From contig NZ_KE384359.1 in the NCBI RefSeq assembly GCF_000425385.1, positions 175,406 through 239,405 of the forward strand: DNA of 64,000 nt, read 5' to 3'. The position numbers and the translations under genes were made by a program. Source of the stretch: Pseudoduganella violaceinigra DSM 15887. GTDB lineage: Bacteria; Pseudomonadota; Gammaproteobacteria; Burkholderiales; Burkholderiaceae_D. The notes beneath the pieces were generated by a model. It saw nothing but the letters and a program-made list of their open reading frames with translations, was not told where the DNA came from and did no database searches. Below, one piece after another: positions 27,199-35,268 of this stretch (positions within the stretch are counted from its first letter, which is position 1; the number at the start of each line of letters is the position of its first letter).

Positions 27199-27648
27199 AT
27201 GAGCCTGAAAGCAAAGATCACTGATGACATGAAAGCCGCCATGCGTGCCAAGGAAGCCGGCAAGCTGGCCACCATCCGCCTGCTGCTGGCCGAGATCAAG
27301 CGCAAGGAAGTGGACGAACAGATTGAAGTCAACGATGTCCAGACCGTGGCCATTGTGGAAAAAATGATCAAGCAGCGCAAGGATTCGATCACCCAGTTCG
27401 AAGCCGGCGGCCGTTCCGACCTGGCTGACATTGAGAAAGCCGAGCTGGCCTTCCTGGTCGATTACATGCCAGCCGGTCTGTCCGACGAAGAAATCGCCGC
27501 CGAGGTGAAGGCCGCTGTTGCCGAATCCGGCGCCGCCGGTCCGCAGGACATGGGCAAAGTGATGGCCATCGTCAAGCCAAAGCTGGCAGGCCGCGCCGAC
27601 ATGACCGTGGTATCCGCACTGGTCAAGAAAGCCCTGGCCCCGGCATAA
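27199..27648 (+). CDS. yqeY: GatB/YqeY domain protein
   Basis: 149 residues: SLKAKITDDMKAAMRAKEA, then IRLLLAEIKRKEVDEQ and FLVDYMPAGLSDEEI. This stand-alone YqeY domain is homologous to the tRNA-binding tail of GatB, and its gene commonly lies between rpsU and dnaG. A tRNA-linked role is inferred from homology. ATG at 27199 with GAGGT upstream; 126 bp after rpsU. Confidence 0.93.
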   Translation: MSLKAKITDDMKAAMRAKEAGKLATIRLLLAEIKRKEVDEQIEVNDVQTVAIVEKMIKQRKDSITQFEAGGRSDLADIEKAELAFLVDYMPAGLSDEEIAAEVKAAVAESGAAGPQDMGKVMAIVKPKLAGRADMTVVSALVKKALAPA

Positions 27649-27662
27649 TCTACTGCCCAGTT

Positions 27663-27684
27663 CGTGGCAACCAAGGTTGCCACG
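27663..27684 (+). terminator. perfect 10-bp hairpin after yqeY
   Basis: CGTGGCAACC, AA, GGTTGCCACG. Very stable stem, but no T-run follows, so it may be a transcript-stabilising hairpin or attenuator rather than a full terminator. Confidence 0.5.
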
Positions 27685-27713
27685 ATCTCTGCCGTGTTCT
27701 GGGGCCGCGTGTG

Positions 27714-27753
27714 TTGATCTGGATCAAATGCTCATCGCGCGCGGCGGTATAGT
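27714..27753 (+). promoter_or_regulatory. perfect FNR/ANR box and -10 element upstream of dnaG
   Basis: TTGATCTGGATCAA (27714-27727) matches the FNR/ANR consensus TTGAT-N4-ATCAA exactly. TATAGT at 27748-27753 puts transcription initiation near 27761, so the box is centred near -41, the class II activator position. The dnaG GTG start follows about 22 nt later. Confidence 0.6.
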
Positions 27754-27782
27754 CTGATTTATAACAAATACCGTTCAGCCTC

Positions 27783-29588
27783 GTGATTCCACCGTCATTC
27801 ATTTCCGACTTGCTGAACCGCGTCGATATCGTCGACGTGGTGGGGCGCTACGTCCAGCTGAAAAAAGGCGGCGCCAACTTCCAGGGCTTGTGCCCGTTTC
27901 ATAGCGAAAAATCGCCCAGCTTTACTGTCAGCCCCGCCAAGCAGTTCTATCATTGCTTTGGTTGCGGCGCCCATGGGACTGCGATCGGCTTCCTGATCGA
28001 ATACTCGGGCATGGGCTTTGTCGATGCGGTGAAGGACCTGGCCCAGAACGTCGGCATGGTGGTGCCTGAGCAGGACGACAAGATTCCGCCCGCCCAGCGC
28101 GCTGCCTTGCAACAGCAATCCATGGCCCTGTCGGATGCCATGACCAAGGCCAGTGACTTTTACCGTGCCCAGTTGCGCCAGGCGCCGCAGGCCATCGGCT
28201 ATCTGAAGGGGCGCGGCTTGACCGGCGAAATCGCGGCCCGGTTTGCCCTCGGCTATTCGCCAAACGGCTGGGATAGCTTGAAGGCGGTATTCCCCGACTA
28301 TGAAAACCCGGTCCTGGTGGAAGCGGGCCTGATCATCCAGAACGTGGATGAGGATGGCAAGCGCACCAAGCGCTATGACCGCTTCCGCGAGCGCGTGATG
28401 TTCCCTATCCGCAATGTCAAGGGCCAGGTGATCGCCTTTGGCGGCCGCATCATGGACCAGGGGGAACCGAAGTACTTGAATTCCCCGGAAACGCCTTTAT
28501 TTTCAAAGGGCACGGAGCTGTATGGCTTGTTCGAAGCGCGTCAGGCGATCCGCGATGCGGGTTATGTGCTGGTGACGGAAGGCTATATGGACGTGGTGGC
28601 GCTGGCCCAGATGGGATTTCCCCAGGCGGTTGCGACGCTGGGAACCGCCTGCACCACCACCCATGTCCAGAAACTGTTGCGCCAAACCGACAACGTGATC
28701 TTCAGTTTCGATGGCGACAAGGCGGGTCGCCGCGCCGCGCGGCGGGCGCTGGAAGCCTGTCTGCCGCAGGTGTCGGATGACAAGACGATCAAGTTCCTGT
28801 TCTTGCCGGCCGAGCACGACCCGGACAGCTATATCCGCGAATACGGCGCCCAGGCCTTCGAGCAGCAAGTGCAGGAAGCCATGCCGCTGTCGCAGTTCCT
28901 GCTGCGCGAAGCAGCGGGGGAGCATGATTTGACCTCGCCGGAGGGCCGCGCCCGCGTCCAGTTCGACGCCAAGCCGATGCTGCAGGCGATGCCGCCGACC
29001 GCGCTGCGCTTGCAAATCGTGCGCGGCCTGGCGACGATGACGCAAAGCGCGCCGGGCGAGGTGGAGCAACTGTTCGAGCTGGCAAAGCCGGTGGCGGCCA
29101 ATAAGGTGGCGCCGCCAAGAAGCCGCCGCGAGCAGCCCGTGGGGCTGGAATTGAAACTGATCCGTGTCGTGCTCACGCATCCGCCCCTGGCGCTGTTGCT
29201 GGACGATGAAGCGCTGCTGGCCTTCAGCCACTTTGGCCAGGAAGCGGCCGAGCGGCTGGTCTGGCTGATCGTGCAGGCGCAGTCGCTGGGAGAGCAGGGC
29301 AGTTTTGCCGCATTTTGTCAGTTGGTAAAGGAGACGGGCAGCGATTACGATCGGCTGATCAGTGAAATCGCCGCCGCGCCGGAACCGGATATTGAAGGCG
29401 AGCGCCAATGGCTGTTGGCTACCGTGCGCCACCTTCGGATCGAAGCTGTGAATCTTGAAATTTCCCAGCTTATGCAGCAATTTAGTGCCGGCATGCCGTC
29501 CGAGGAATTTGGGGTGCGTTACCGCGAGCTTACCGCCAAGCAAGATCAACTGAGGAGGGAAGCTGAAGCTGATTTAAGTCCGCGGTAA
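27783..29588 (+). CDS. dnaG: DNA primase DnaG
   Basis: 601 residues. N-terminal CHC2 zinc-binding domain with C37, H40, C58 and C61 (CPFH, CFGC), an RNA-polymerase domain, the TOPRIM catalytic segment (VTEGYMDVVAL near 265 and SFDGDKAGRRAA near 310) and a C-terminal DnaB-interacting domain after about 430. GTG start at 27783; no ATG gives the conserved N-terminus IPPSFISDLL. It synthesises primers for replication with DnaB. Preceded by a hairpin and an FNR-like box; rpoD follows after 169 bp. Confidence 0.97.
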   Translation: MIPPSFISDLLNRVDIVDVVGRYVQLKKGGANFQGLCPFHSEKSPSFTVSPAKQFYHCFGCGAHGTAIGFLIEYSGMGFVDAVKDLAQNVGMVVPEQDDKIPPAQRAALQQQSMALSDAMTKASDFYRAQLRQAPQAIGYLKGRGLTGEIAARFALGYSPNGWDSLKAVFPDYENPVLVEAGLIIQNVDEDGKRTKRYDRFRERVMFPIRNVKGQVIAFGGRIMDQGEPKYLNSPETPLFSKGTELYGLFEARQAIRDAGYVLVTEGYMDVVALAQMGFPQAVATLGTACTTTHVQKLLRQTDNVIFSFDGDKAGRRAARRALEACLPQVSDDKTIKFLFLPAEHDPDSYIREYGAQAFEQQVQEAMPLSQFLLREAAGEHDLTSPEGRARVQFDAKPMLQAMPPTALRLQIVRGLATMTQSAPGEVEQLFELAKPVAANKVAPPRSRREQPVGLELKLIRVVLTHPPLALLLDDEALLAFSHFGQEAAERLVWLIVQAQSLGEQGSFAAFCQLVKETGSDYDRLISEIAAAPEPDIEGERQWLLATVRHLRIEAVNLEISQLMQQFSAGMPSEEFGVRYRELTAKQDQLRREAEADLSPR

Positions 29589-29639
29589 TTGCCAAGGCGC
29601 ACGCAATCCTGCCCGTCTGGTAATTGTAAAGGGGCGTGC

Positions 29640-29672
29640 TATAATAAAATGCTAAATATTGCAATATTTAGC
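29640..29672 (+). promoter_or_regulatory. TATAAT element and AT-rich palindrome upstream of rpoD
   Basis: A TATAAT hexamer at 29640-29645 is followed by a perfect palindrome (arms 29651-29660 GCTAAATATT and 29663-29672 AATATTTAGC, 2-nt centre). Initiation would fall at about the palindrome's first base, so it could be an operator over the rpoD start site or a 5' UTR hairpin. No convincing -35 is visible. Confidence 0.5.
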
Positions 29673-29757
29673 GGGGCAGTATTTTCGTTTGTTTTCAGTA
29701 AGTTACAGTAGTAGTTGTTGCGGTTTGTAGTGGACTTAACTATTCCCGAAAGCGCCT

Positions 29758-32004
29758 GTGCCAGCAAAGAAACCTGAAACCAAAGCGGCTGAAAAGCCTC
29801 GCAAAGTGACCGCCAAGCCCGCGACGAAGTCGGCTGAAAAACCGGCTACTCGCGTTACCAAGGCTCCGCCGGCGGTTAGTCAGACTACGGACGCGGCCAC
29901 ACTTGCCGCCATCGATACTTCCGGATACGTGCTGCCAACCGTCAAGGTGCCGGGCCGCCGTGGCCGCAAGCCGAAGGAATTTACGCCCGAAAATGACGAG
30001 GTTGCAGCGCTGAACGCGGTTGAGCGTGCCGAGTTGAAGGCTGCGGACAAGGCGAAAGCCAAGGACCGCAAGGCCAAGGAAAAGGCACTGCTGAAAGACG
30101 CGTTCTCGTCCGATACCGAGGCCACCGAAGAGGAACTCGAACGCCGCCGCCAGAAGCTCAAGACGCTGATCAAGTTCGGCAAGGAGCGCGGCTTCCTCAC
30201 GTACGCTGAAATCAACGACCACCTGCCAGAAAATATCGTCGATCCGGAAGCGATCGAGGGCATTATCGGCACCTTCAACGACATGGGCATCGCCGTGTAT
30301 GAGCACGCGCCCGATGCCGAGACCCTGCTGCTGTCGGATAACGTCGCCACTGTCACCAGCGACGACGAAGCCGAAGCCGCCGCGGAAGCCGCGCTGTCCA
30401 CCGTCGATTCCGATTTCGGCCGCACCACCGACCCGGTGCGCATGTATATGCGCGAAATGGGTTCGGTCGAGCTGTTGACCCGCGAAGGCGAGATCGAAAT
30501 CGCCAAACGTATCGAAGACGGCCTGCGCGACATGATTCAGGCGATTTCCGCCTGCCCGGTGACGATCGCCGAGATCCTCGCCACCTCGGAACGCATCCGC
30601 ATCGACGAGATCAAGATCGACGAAATCGTCGACGGGCTGGTCGATGAGGACGGTGAAAACGTCGCCAGCGCGTCCGCCGCTTCCGAAGAGGAAGACGAGG
30701 AAGACGACGAGGGGGAAGAGGACGAGGAAGAAGAGGAAGAAGCCGCCAGTCCGGGCGGCGCGGCAGCCGGCTACACCGCCGAGCAGCTGGAAGCGATGAA
30801 AGTCGCTGCCCTGGAAAAATTCGACAATATCGGCAACCAGTTCGAACGCATGCGCAAGGCGTTCGAAAAGGATGGCTACAACTCGAAGGCCTACCTGAAG
30901 GCGCAGGAATCCATTTCCGGCGAGCTGCTGGGCATCCGTTTCACCGCCAAAGTGGTGGAGAAACTGTGCGACACGCTGCGCGGCCAGGTCGATGAGGTGC
31001 GCCATATCGAGAAGCAGATCCTGGACGTGGCCGTGAACAAGTGCGGCATGCCGCGCGCTCACTTCATCAAGGTCTTCCCGGGGAATGAAACCAACCTGGA
31101 ATGGGTGGATGGCGAAGTCGCCGCTGGTCACGCGTACAGCGCGATCCTGGGCCGTAATATCCCGACCATCAAGGAACTGCAGCAGCGCCTGATCGACCTG
31201 CAAGCGCGCGTCGTGCTGCCGCTGCCGGACCTGCGCAACATCAACCGCCAGATGGCGGCCGGTGAAATGAAAGCGCGCAAAGCCAAGCGTGAAATGACCG
31301 AGGCCAACCTGCGCCTGGTGATTTCGATCGCCAAGAAGTACACCAATCGCGGCCTGCAATTCCTCGACCTGATCCAGGAAGGCAATATCGGCCTGATGAA
31401 GGCGGTCGACAAGTTCGAATACCGCCGCGGCTATAAGTTCTCGACCTATGCAACGTGGTGGATCCGCCAGGCGATCACCCGCTCCATCGCCGACCAGGCG
31501 CGTACCATCCGTATTCCGGTGCACATGATCGAAACGATCAACAAGATGAACCGGATCTCGCGCCAGATCCTGCAGGAGACCGGCGCCGAGCCGGATCCGG
31601 CAACCCTGGCGATCAAGATGGAAATGCCAGAGGATAAGATCCGCAAGATCATGAAGATCGCGAAGGAGCCGATCTCGATGGAAACGCCGATCGGTGACGA
31701 CGACGATTCCCATCTGGGCGACTTCATCGAGGACAACAACACGCTGGCGCCTTCGGACGCGGCGCTGCATGCCTCGATGCGCGGCGTGGTCAAGGATGTG
31801 CTGGACTCGCTGACGCCGCGCGAAGCCAAGGTGCTGCGCATGCGTTTCGGGATCGAAATGTCGACCGACCATACGCTGGAAGAGGTTGGCAAACAGTTCG
31901 ATGTGACGCGCGAACGTATCCGCCAGATCGAAGCCAAGGCATTGCGCAAACTGCGCCACCCATCGCGTTCCGACAAGCTGAAGAGCTTCCTGGAAGGTAA
32001 CTAA
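29758..32004 (+). CDS. rpoD: RNA polymerase primary sigma factor RpoD (sigma-70)
   Basis: 748 residues, longer than E. coli RpoD (613) because of a Lys/Ala/Pro-rich N-terminal extension (about 1-60) and a very acidic insert ([20 protein letters not shown], about 308-330) within the non-conserved region. Region 1.1 at about 115-190; region 1.2 from [15 protein letters not shown]; regions 2.1-2.4 at about 514-590 ([32 protein letters not shown]); region 4.2 HTH at the C-terminus ([20 protein letters not shown]). GTG start at 29758 with a poor ribosome site. It directs most transcription. Followed by a perfect hairpin and the disrupted tRNA gene. Confidence 0.98.
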   Translation: MPAKKPETKAAEKPRKVTAKPATKSAEKPATRVTKAPPAVSQTTDAATLAAIDTSGYVLPTVKVPGRRGRKPKEFTPENDEVAALNAVERAELKAADKAKAKDRKAKEKALLKDAFSSDTEATEEELERRRQKLKTLIKFGKERGFLTYAEINDHLPENIVDPEAIEGIIGTFNDMGIAVYEHAPDAETLLLSDNVATVTSDDEAEAAAEAALSTVDSDFGRTTDPVRMYMREMGSVELLTREGEIEIAKRIEDGLRDMIQAISACPVTIAEILATSERIRIDEIKIDEIVDGLVDEDGENVASASAASEEEDEEDDEGEEDEEEEEEAASPGGAAAGYTAEQLEAMKVAALEKFDNIGNQFERMRKAFEKDGYNSKAYLKAQESISGELLGIRFTAKVVEKLCDTLRGQVDEVRHIEKQILDVAVNKCGMPRAHFIKVFPGNETNLEWVDGEVAAGHAYSAILGRNIPTIKELQQRLIDLQARVVLPLPDLRNINRQMAAGEMKARKAKREMTEANLRLVISIAKKYTNRGLQFLDLIQEGNIGLMKAVDKFEYRRGYKFSTYATWWIRQAITRSIADQARTIRIPVHMIETINKMNRISRQILQETGAEPDPATLAIKMEMPEDKIRKIMKIAKEPISMETPIGDDDDSHLGDFIEDNNTLAPSDAALHASMRGVVKDVLDSLTPREAKVLRMRFGIEMSTDHTLEEVGKQFDVTRERIRQIEAKALRKLRHPSRSDKLKSFLEGN

Positions 32005-32012
32005 AACTTGAC

Positions 32013-32035
32013 GGATAGGGCCAGCGGCCCTATCC
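32013..32035 (+). terminator. perfect 10-bp hairpin after rpoD
   Basis: GGATAGGGCC, AGC, GGCCCTATCC, nine bases past the rpoD stop. No T-run. It lies between rpoD and the tRNA 5' fragment, and could protect the rpoD 3' end or act as a processing site. Confidence 0.55.
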
Positions 32036-32048
32036 TGCCGGGTTCCCA

Positions 32049-32095
32049 GGGCCTCTAGCTCACGCTTGGTTAGAGCAGCGGACTCATAATCCGTT
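32049..32095 (+). pseudogene. 5' fragment of a disrupted tRNA gene (CAU anticodon, tRNA-Ile2 type)
   Basis: Acceptor strand GGGCCTC (32049-32055), D arm GCTC...GAGC, and anticodon stem-loop GCGGA-CTCATAA-TCCGT with anticodon CAT. After 32095 the sequence departs from any tRNA: there is no TTCGA T-loop and no GAGGCCT acceptor strand. The missing 3' half is at 35824-35869. Together the two would make a 79-nt tRNA with encoded CCA. Broken at the 14-bp core by island insertion, so it cannot yield a tRNA. Confidence 0.88.
32082..32095 (+). repeat. left attachment core (attL)
   Basis: ACTCATAATCCGTT, part of the anticodon stem-loop, identical to 35824-35837. Flanking bases differ on the island side, which defines the 14-bp crossover core. 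Confidence 0.85.
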
Positions 32096-32145
32096 AGTGC
32101 CGAGCTTAGTGCTGCTGCGGATTGGGAAGTAAAATCAGTGAAAAC

Positions 32146-32178
32146 AAGGACTTAGGTGAAAACCCAAGTCCTTTTTTT
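32146..32178 (+). terminator. Rho-independent terminator inside the left island end
   Basis: AAGGACTT (32146-32153) pairs with AAGTCCTT (32166-32173), followed by seven T residues. It stops rpoD/tRNA read-through into the island. Confidence 0.8.
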
Positions 32179-32191
32179 ATTGCCGTTGGGT

Positions 32192-32213
32192 ATTTCGGTA
32201 CAATTTCGGTACA
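32192..32213 (+). repeat. tandem 11-bp direct repeats near the left island end
   Basis: ATTTCGGTACA occurs twice back to back (32192-32202, 32203-32213), between the attachment core and the integrase start. Such short repeats are typical of integrase or excisionase arm-binding sites. Confidence 0.55.
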
Positions 32214-32244
32214 GTAAGCAAAATTTGAAAGTACTGGAGCGCTA

Positions 32245-32562
32245 GTGGCGACGATCGTTAAGACCCCATCGGGAACCTGGAAGGCAGTTATACGGAAGAC
32301 GGGATGGCCCACCACCGTCAAGACATTCCGCCTGAAGAAAGACGCTGAGGATTGGGCGCGTGGTACTGAAGATGAGATGGTGCGCGGCATGTTCATCAAA
32401 CGCGCTCCATCTGAACGTATGACTTTCGAGGCGGCCATGAAGCGATACCTGGCCGAAGTCATCACTATTTGTGGTGGCTCAAACTTGACCGGACAGGCGA
32501 CGTCGCAGGGACTGTCAGACGGCGGGACGGCTCATGCGTCAGTCCGGAAATTGCGGGGATAA
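32245..32562 (+). pseudogene. truncated tyrosine-type integrase (N-terminal part only)
   Basis: GTG start at 32245. The first roughly 72 residues (TPSGTWKAVIRKTGWPTTVK, FRLKKDAEDWARGTEDEM, TFEAAMKRYLAEV) are the arm-binding and first core-binding portion of a phage/ICE tyrosine integrase. From about 32461 the sequence diverges into an unrelated tail that stops at 32562, and the next island gene begins 51 bp on. The catalytic domain with the R-H-R-H-Y residues is absent. It lies 150 bp inside the left attachment core, the standard position for an island integrase. Confidence 0.85.
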
Positions 32563-32612
32563 GCCCACATTCAACATAATATTTAAGGGCGTGCGTATCG
32601 AGGAGCGGCCGA

Positions 32613-33284
32613 TTAGTTCCTTAGGGACGAGATTTCAGCGAAGGCGCTTCGCCCCTTGTCAGTTAGGCTCCAATAGTGGCGAGGTCCGCCCGTAGTGGTG
32701 GCAAGACCATTTTGTTGGAGCCAACGCAATGTCTCGATAACTGTGCCCTCTGCGATATTTGCATCCTTTGAGATTCCCTGCACCGTGCGCCTCGAGTATT
32801 TGCTGTCGCCAAGCGCCTTAATTACCTTGGACGCGTCGTCCCCCGTAAGACCATACGCCTCGACTCTGAATGCACTTTCGTTGCTTTTATGTTGGTCAGG
32901 CTCGGTCTCTTTGTCGATGATTGGCTTGACTTCATCCTTTAGGTTCTTAACATCACGCTTTGTTTCCTCCGCAAGTCTAAGTACCTTTTGCGAAAGTGAC
33001 TGAATCATTGATTTCGAACTAATGGCGCCGAGCAAGCAGAAACCGAAAAAGACGAACGGATCTGCGCTGCCTGCCGTGCCATTCAACAGCCCAGCCAAAA
33101 GCGAGCTGGAAATTGTGTTTAGGAACAGCGGTATGAGAAACGCAGCTCCAAGACCAATAACCACAGACCAGCAGCCATCACGCCACGTCGATTCTTTGGT
33201 TCTCGCCTGCGCAAAATTTACGAGGCCACCAAATGTACCTGCGCAAACTATTAGACTAATTACATTGCAATTTGTCAGTGTCAT
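32613..33284 (-). CDS. membrane protein with C-terminal winged helix, island cargo
   Basis: 223 residues. Three hydrophobic helices at about 5-24, 36-68 and 75-95, then a polar coiled-coil linker (LSQKVLRLAEETKRDVKNLK), then a C-terminal winged helix (about 150-223: RRTVQGISKDANIAEGTVIE, LRWLQQNGLA, YWSLTDKG). It resembles proteins annotated as YEATS-associated helix proteins, an identification I hold loosely. A membrane anchor joined to a DNA-binding-like domain suggests signal transduction or a defence function. ATG at 33284. Same strand as the RHH-HTH gene, 27 bp downstream of it, so probably one operon. Confidence 0.65.
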   Translation of the reverse strand: MTLTNCNVISLIVCAGTFGGLVNFAQARTKESTWRDGCWSVVIGLGAAFLIPLFLNTISSSLLAGLLNGTAGSADPFVFFGFCLLGAISSKSMIQSLSQKVLRLAEETKRDVKNLKDEVKPIIDKETEPDQHKSNESAFRVEAYGLTGDDASKVIKALGDSKYSRRTVQGISKDANIAEGTVIETLRWLQQNGLATTTGGPRHYWSLTDKGRSAFAEISSLRN

Positions 33285-33311
33285 GTTCGGCGCCTCACAG
33301 CGAATATCGTT

Positions 33312-34265
33312 TTAGGCTGCATCCATTGACGTTACGCCCTCGCGGATCTTTGTGCGAAGTTCGTTTAGATGATTTCTGGCCGAGATTACCCGTTCAATGC
33401 GCTCGTACAGAGACTTCCAGCCCGTCCAATACGTATGTTTGGGGGCCATCTTATGATCCCAAATGTCTTCCCACCACATGGAGCGGCTGCGATCGTTCAG
33501 TAGCGAGCCAGGATGTGTGTTTCCGCCGGTTAGTTGAGTCACGTCATCCGCAGGAAGAAGATAACCAAGCACCATTAGACCTCCAAGTGATGTATAGCGT
33601 TTATACAGTAACTCGAGAGTAACGAAGAGAGCGGCGAGAGCCGCTTCGCCACCAGCGCCGATTTCTTCGGATACGTGAATTGTCGTGTAGTAAGTGCGGA
33701 AGTGCCCCTTGTCAGACTCTTTTACGATATACAAGCTACCAGTTGAATTATCGGCACGAATGAGGTGGAGGACGGAAAGTTTTTCCTCGGGGTTAGCGAC
33801 AGTCGTTGGCCAAGCCAGCAGCCACTCCACGGCTTCGAACGGATTTTCAGACAAGCGCATAAATTCAGGTGGGAACAGCGCTTTATCACCATGCTTTAGC
33901 CAATCGGCGTCAACACCTAACAGATTTGCGATCGCGGATAGTTGGGAGAAGCTAGGTTCTTTGTTACCCAGGAACCAGTCCTCTACGTCTTCGGCCCGCT
34001 CCTCCTTTATCGCTTCGGCGATATGTGAAGCGGCTAATTTAGATCCCCTGCGACCAGAATTCACTTGCGTCAACATTCGATTGAGGCGCTCTGCAACCTC
34101 TTTGCGACGTGTGTTCCTGCTTTCCTGCACCAATGCAGGCTCAACCCACGCCTTCAGTGCTTGGCGAGCTTCTGCTTCTGTAGATCGATCATGAAGTTCG
34201 GCGAATGATTCCAAGGCGCGAAAGATCGAACTGGGAATGTTTCTGATGGCGATTTTATTGAACAT
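33312..34265 (-). CDS. ribbon-helix-helix plus XRE-type HTH fusion protein, island cargo
   Basis: 317 residues. N-terminus (about 1-45) is a FitA/Arc-like ribbon-helix-helix: KIAIRNIPSSIFRALESFAE, HDRSTEAEARQAL. Residues about 55-110 form a Cro/C1-type HTH (KLAASHIAEAIKEERAEDVE, PSFSQLSAIANLLGVDADWL). The last 200 residues are an unassigned alpha/beta domain (GSLYIVKESDKGHFRTYYTT) ending in a helical segment. Antitoxins usually carry one of these DNA-binding folds, not both. ATG at 34265. Probably the first gene of an operon with the membrane protein; TGATATCA lies just upstream. Confidence 0.75.
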   Translation of the reverse strand: MFNKIAIRNIPSSIFRALESFAELHDRSTEAEARQALKAWVEPALVQESRNTRRKEVAERLNRMLTQVNSGRRGSKLAASHIAEAIKEERAEDVEDWFLGNKEPSFSQLSAIANLLGVDADWLKHGDKALFPPEFMRLSENPFEAVEWLLAWPTTVANPEEKLSVLHLIRADNSTGSLYIVKESDKGHFRTYYTTIHVSEEIGAGGEAALAALFVTLELLYKRYTSLGGLMVLGYLLPADDVTQLTGGNTHPGSLLNDRSRSMWWEDIWDHKMAPKHTYWTGWKSLYERIERVISARNHLNELRTKIREGVTSMDAA

Positions 34266-34521
34266 GATCTCTTTCCGTTCCGATGATTCAAAATGATATC
34301 AAATTGTCTTTGTTGTGCGTAATGAGTATATTCCGATCATTTTGTTGGAATGTCAAGGCCAAATTGACGGGGAATCTTGCTGAACGGTGATTGAGTTGTT
34401 GAGCCGGACCTCGACTTCCAGAGAGAGTTAGTAACGCGTCTCGAGGAAGCCCGAAGCTGTAGTCCGCATTATTGTTGAATGGTAATATAATTGCCATTTG
34501 CGCAATCGCTAGGAACCCCAA
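34266..34521. promoter_or_regulatory. AT-rich divergent promoter region inside the island
   Basis: 256 bp separating the minus-strand RHH-HTH gene from the plus-strand SEC-C gene. It includes the palindrome TGATATCA about 30 bp upstream of the RHH-HTH start, a likely autoregulatory operator. No convincing protein. Confidence 0.4.
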
Positions 34522-35154
34522 GTGTTAAAAGCTCCAGTCACTCCTGCTTTCCTGAGTCGTTCCATCGAAACGTTGTGTGAAGAACTTTCGCCAGGCCAAA
34601 CTCCGCAATATGTTGAAGTCGTAGCCGACCCATGTGCTCGGGTGCATGAGTGTTTCCCGAACGTGTTGACAAAAGTGGACTGCGACGGAGGGGCGGTGGT
34701 AATCGGCTGGTCGATATGGGAGTCACCCGGACTCTTTGTTGAGGCAGAGTTTCACGCAGTATGGCGGTCGCCAGAGGGCATCTTGATCGACATTACGCCA
34801 AAGGCAACGCACGACAGAAGCATTCTGTTTTTGCTTCAGCCTGAAGCGATATATGCCGGCCGGCAGGTAAATAACGTTCGTCGCTCGATTAGTGCCGATC
34901 CGGATGTTGAGACCTACCTACGAGCGCATGACGCAATGTTTGAGTTCATGAATCGTGGTGACCGAGCTGGGCAGCATGGGGAAGTGTCCATAGCTGGCCA
35001 GGATGTGCTTGAATACGAGGCTATAGCTGGCAACATCCTTATGCTTAGCGCTCGGATTGCGAACCGTTCAAAGCGCTACGATCCATACGTCCCCTGTTGG
35101 TGTGGGAGTGGGAAGAAGTCGAAGTGGTGTCATAAGGGCCCCATCCCAGCGTAA
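34522..35154 (+). CDS. SEC-C motif protein, island cargo
   Basis: 210 residues. A globular domain of about 185 residues (VVADPCARVHECFPNVLTKV, AVWRSPEGILIDITPK) ends in a SEC-C zinc motif, CWCGSGKKSKWCHKG, the CxC...C(H) fold shared with SecA tails. The main domain has no family I can name. SEC-C tails are common on accessory and defence-island proteins. GTG start at 34522 with AGGA upstream. Its transcript would end at the hairpin at 35222-35251. Confidence 0.75.
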   Translation: MLKAPVTPAFLSRSIETLCEELSPGQTPQYVEVVADPCARVHECFPNVLTKVDCDGGAVVIGWSIWESPGLFVEAEFHAVWRSPEGILIDITPKATHDRSILFLLQPEAIYAGRQVNNVRRSISADPDVETYLRAHDAMFEFMNRGDRAGQHGEVSIAGQDVLEYEAIAGNILMLSARIANRSKRYDPYVPCWCGSGKKSKWCHKGPIPA

Positions 35155-35221
35155 TGGAGTGGCGCTAGGCGATGTGCTGCCATTGGCATGGGGGAGCTCG
35201 CTAAAGTATGGTGGCAAACAA

Positions 35222-35251
35222 AAAGGGTTGCGAAGTTTTTCGCAACCCTTT
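35222..35251. terminator. bidirectional terminator between the SEC-C gene and the intron-containing tRNA
   Basis: Perfect 12-bp stem (AAAGGGTTGCGA / TCGCAACCCTTT) with a 6-nt loop. On the minus strand it is followed by a T-rich run, so it ends the tRNA transcript; on the plus strand it ends the SEC-C transcript. Confidence 0.85.
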
Positions 35252-35268
35252 GATCTTACTGCTGAATT

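Noticed and set aside
32049-32130. An intact tRNA directly after rpoD
   Set aside because: The 5' half is perfect to the anticodon stem, but no T-loop or 3' acceptor strand follows; the matching 3' half is 3.7 kb away.
34288-34521. A 77-residue minus-strand protein in the island
   Set aside because: No ribosome site or family features; it covers the divergent promoter region of two better-supported genes.
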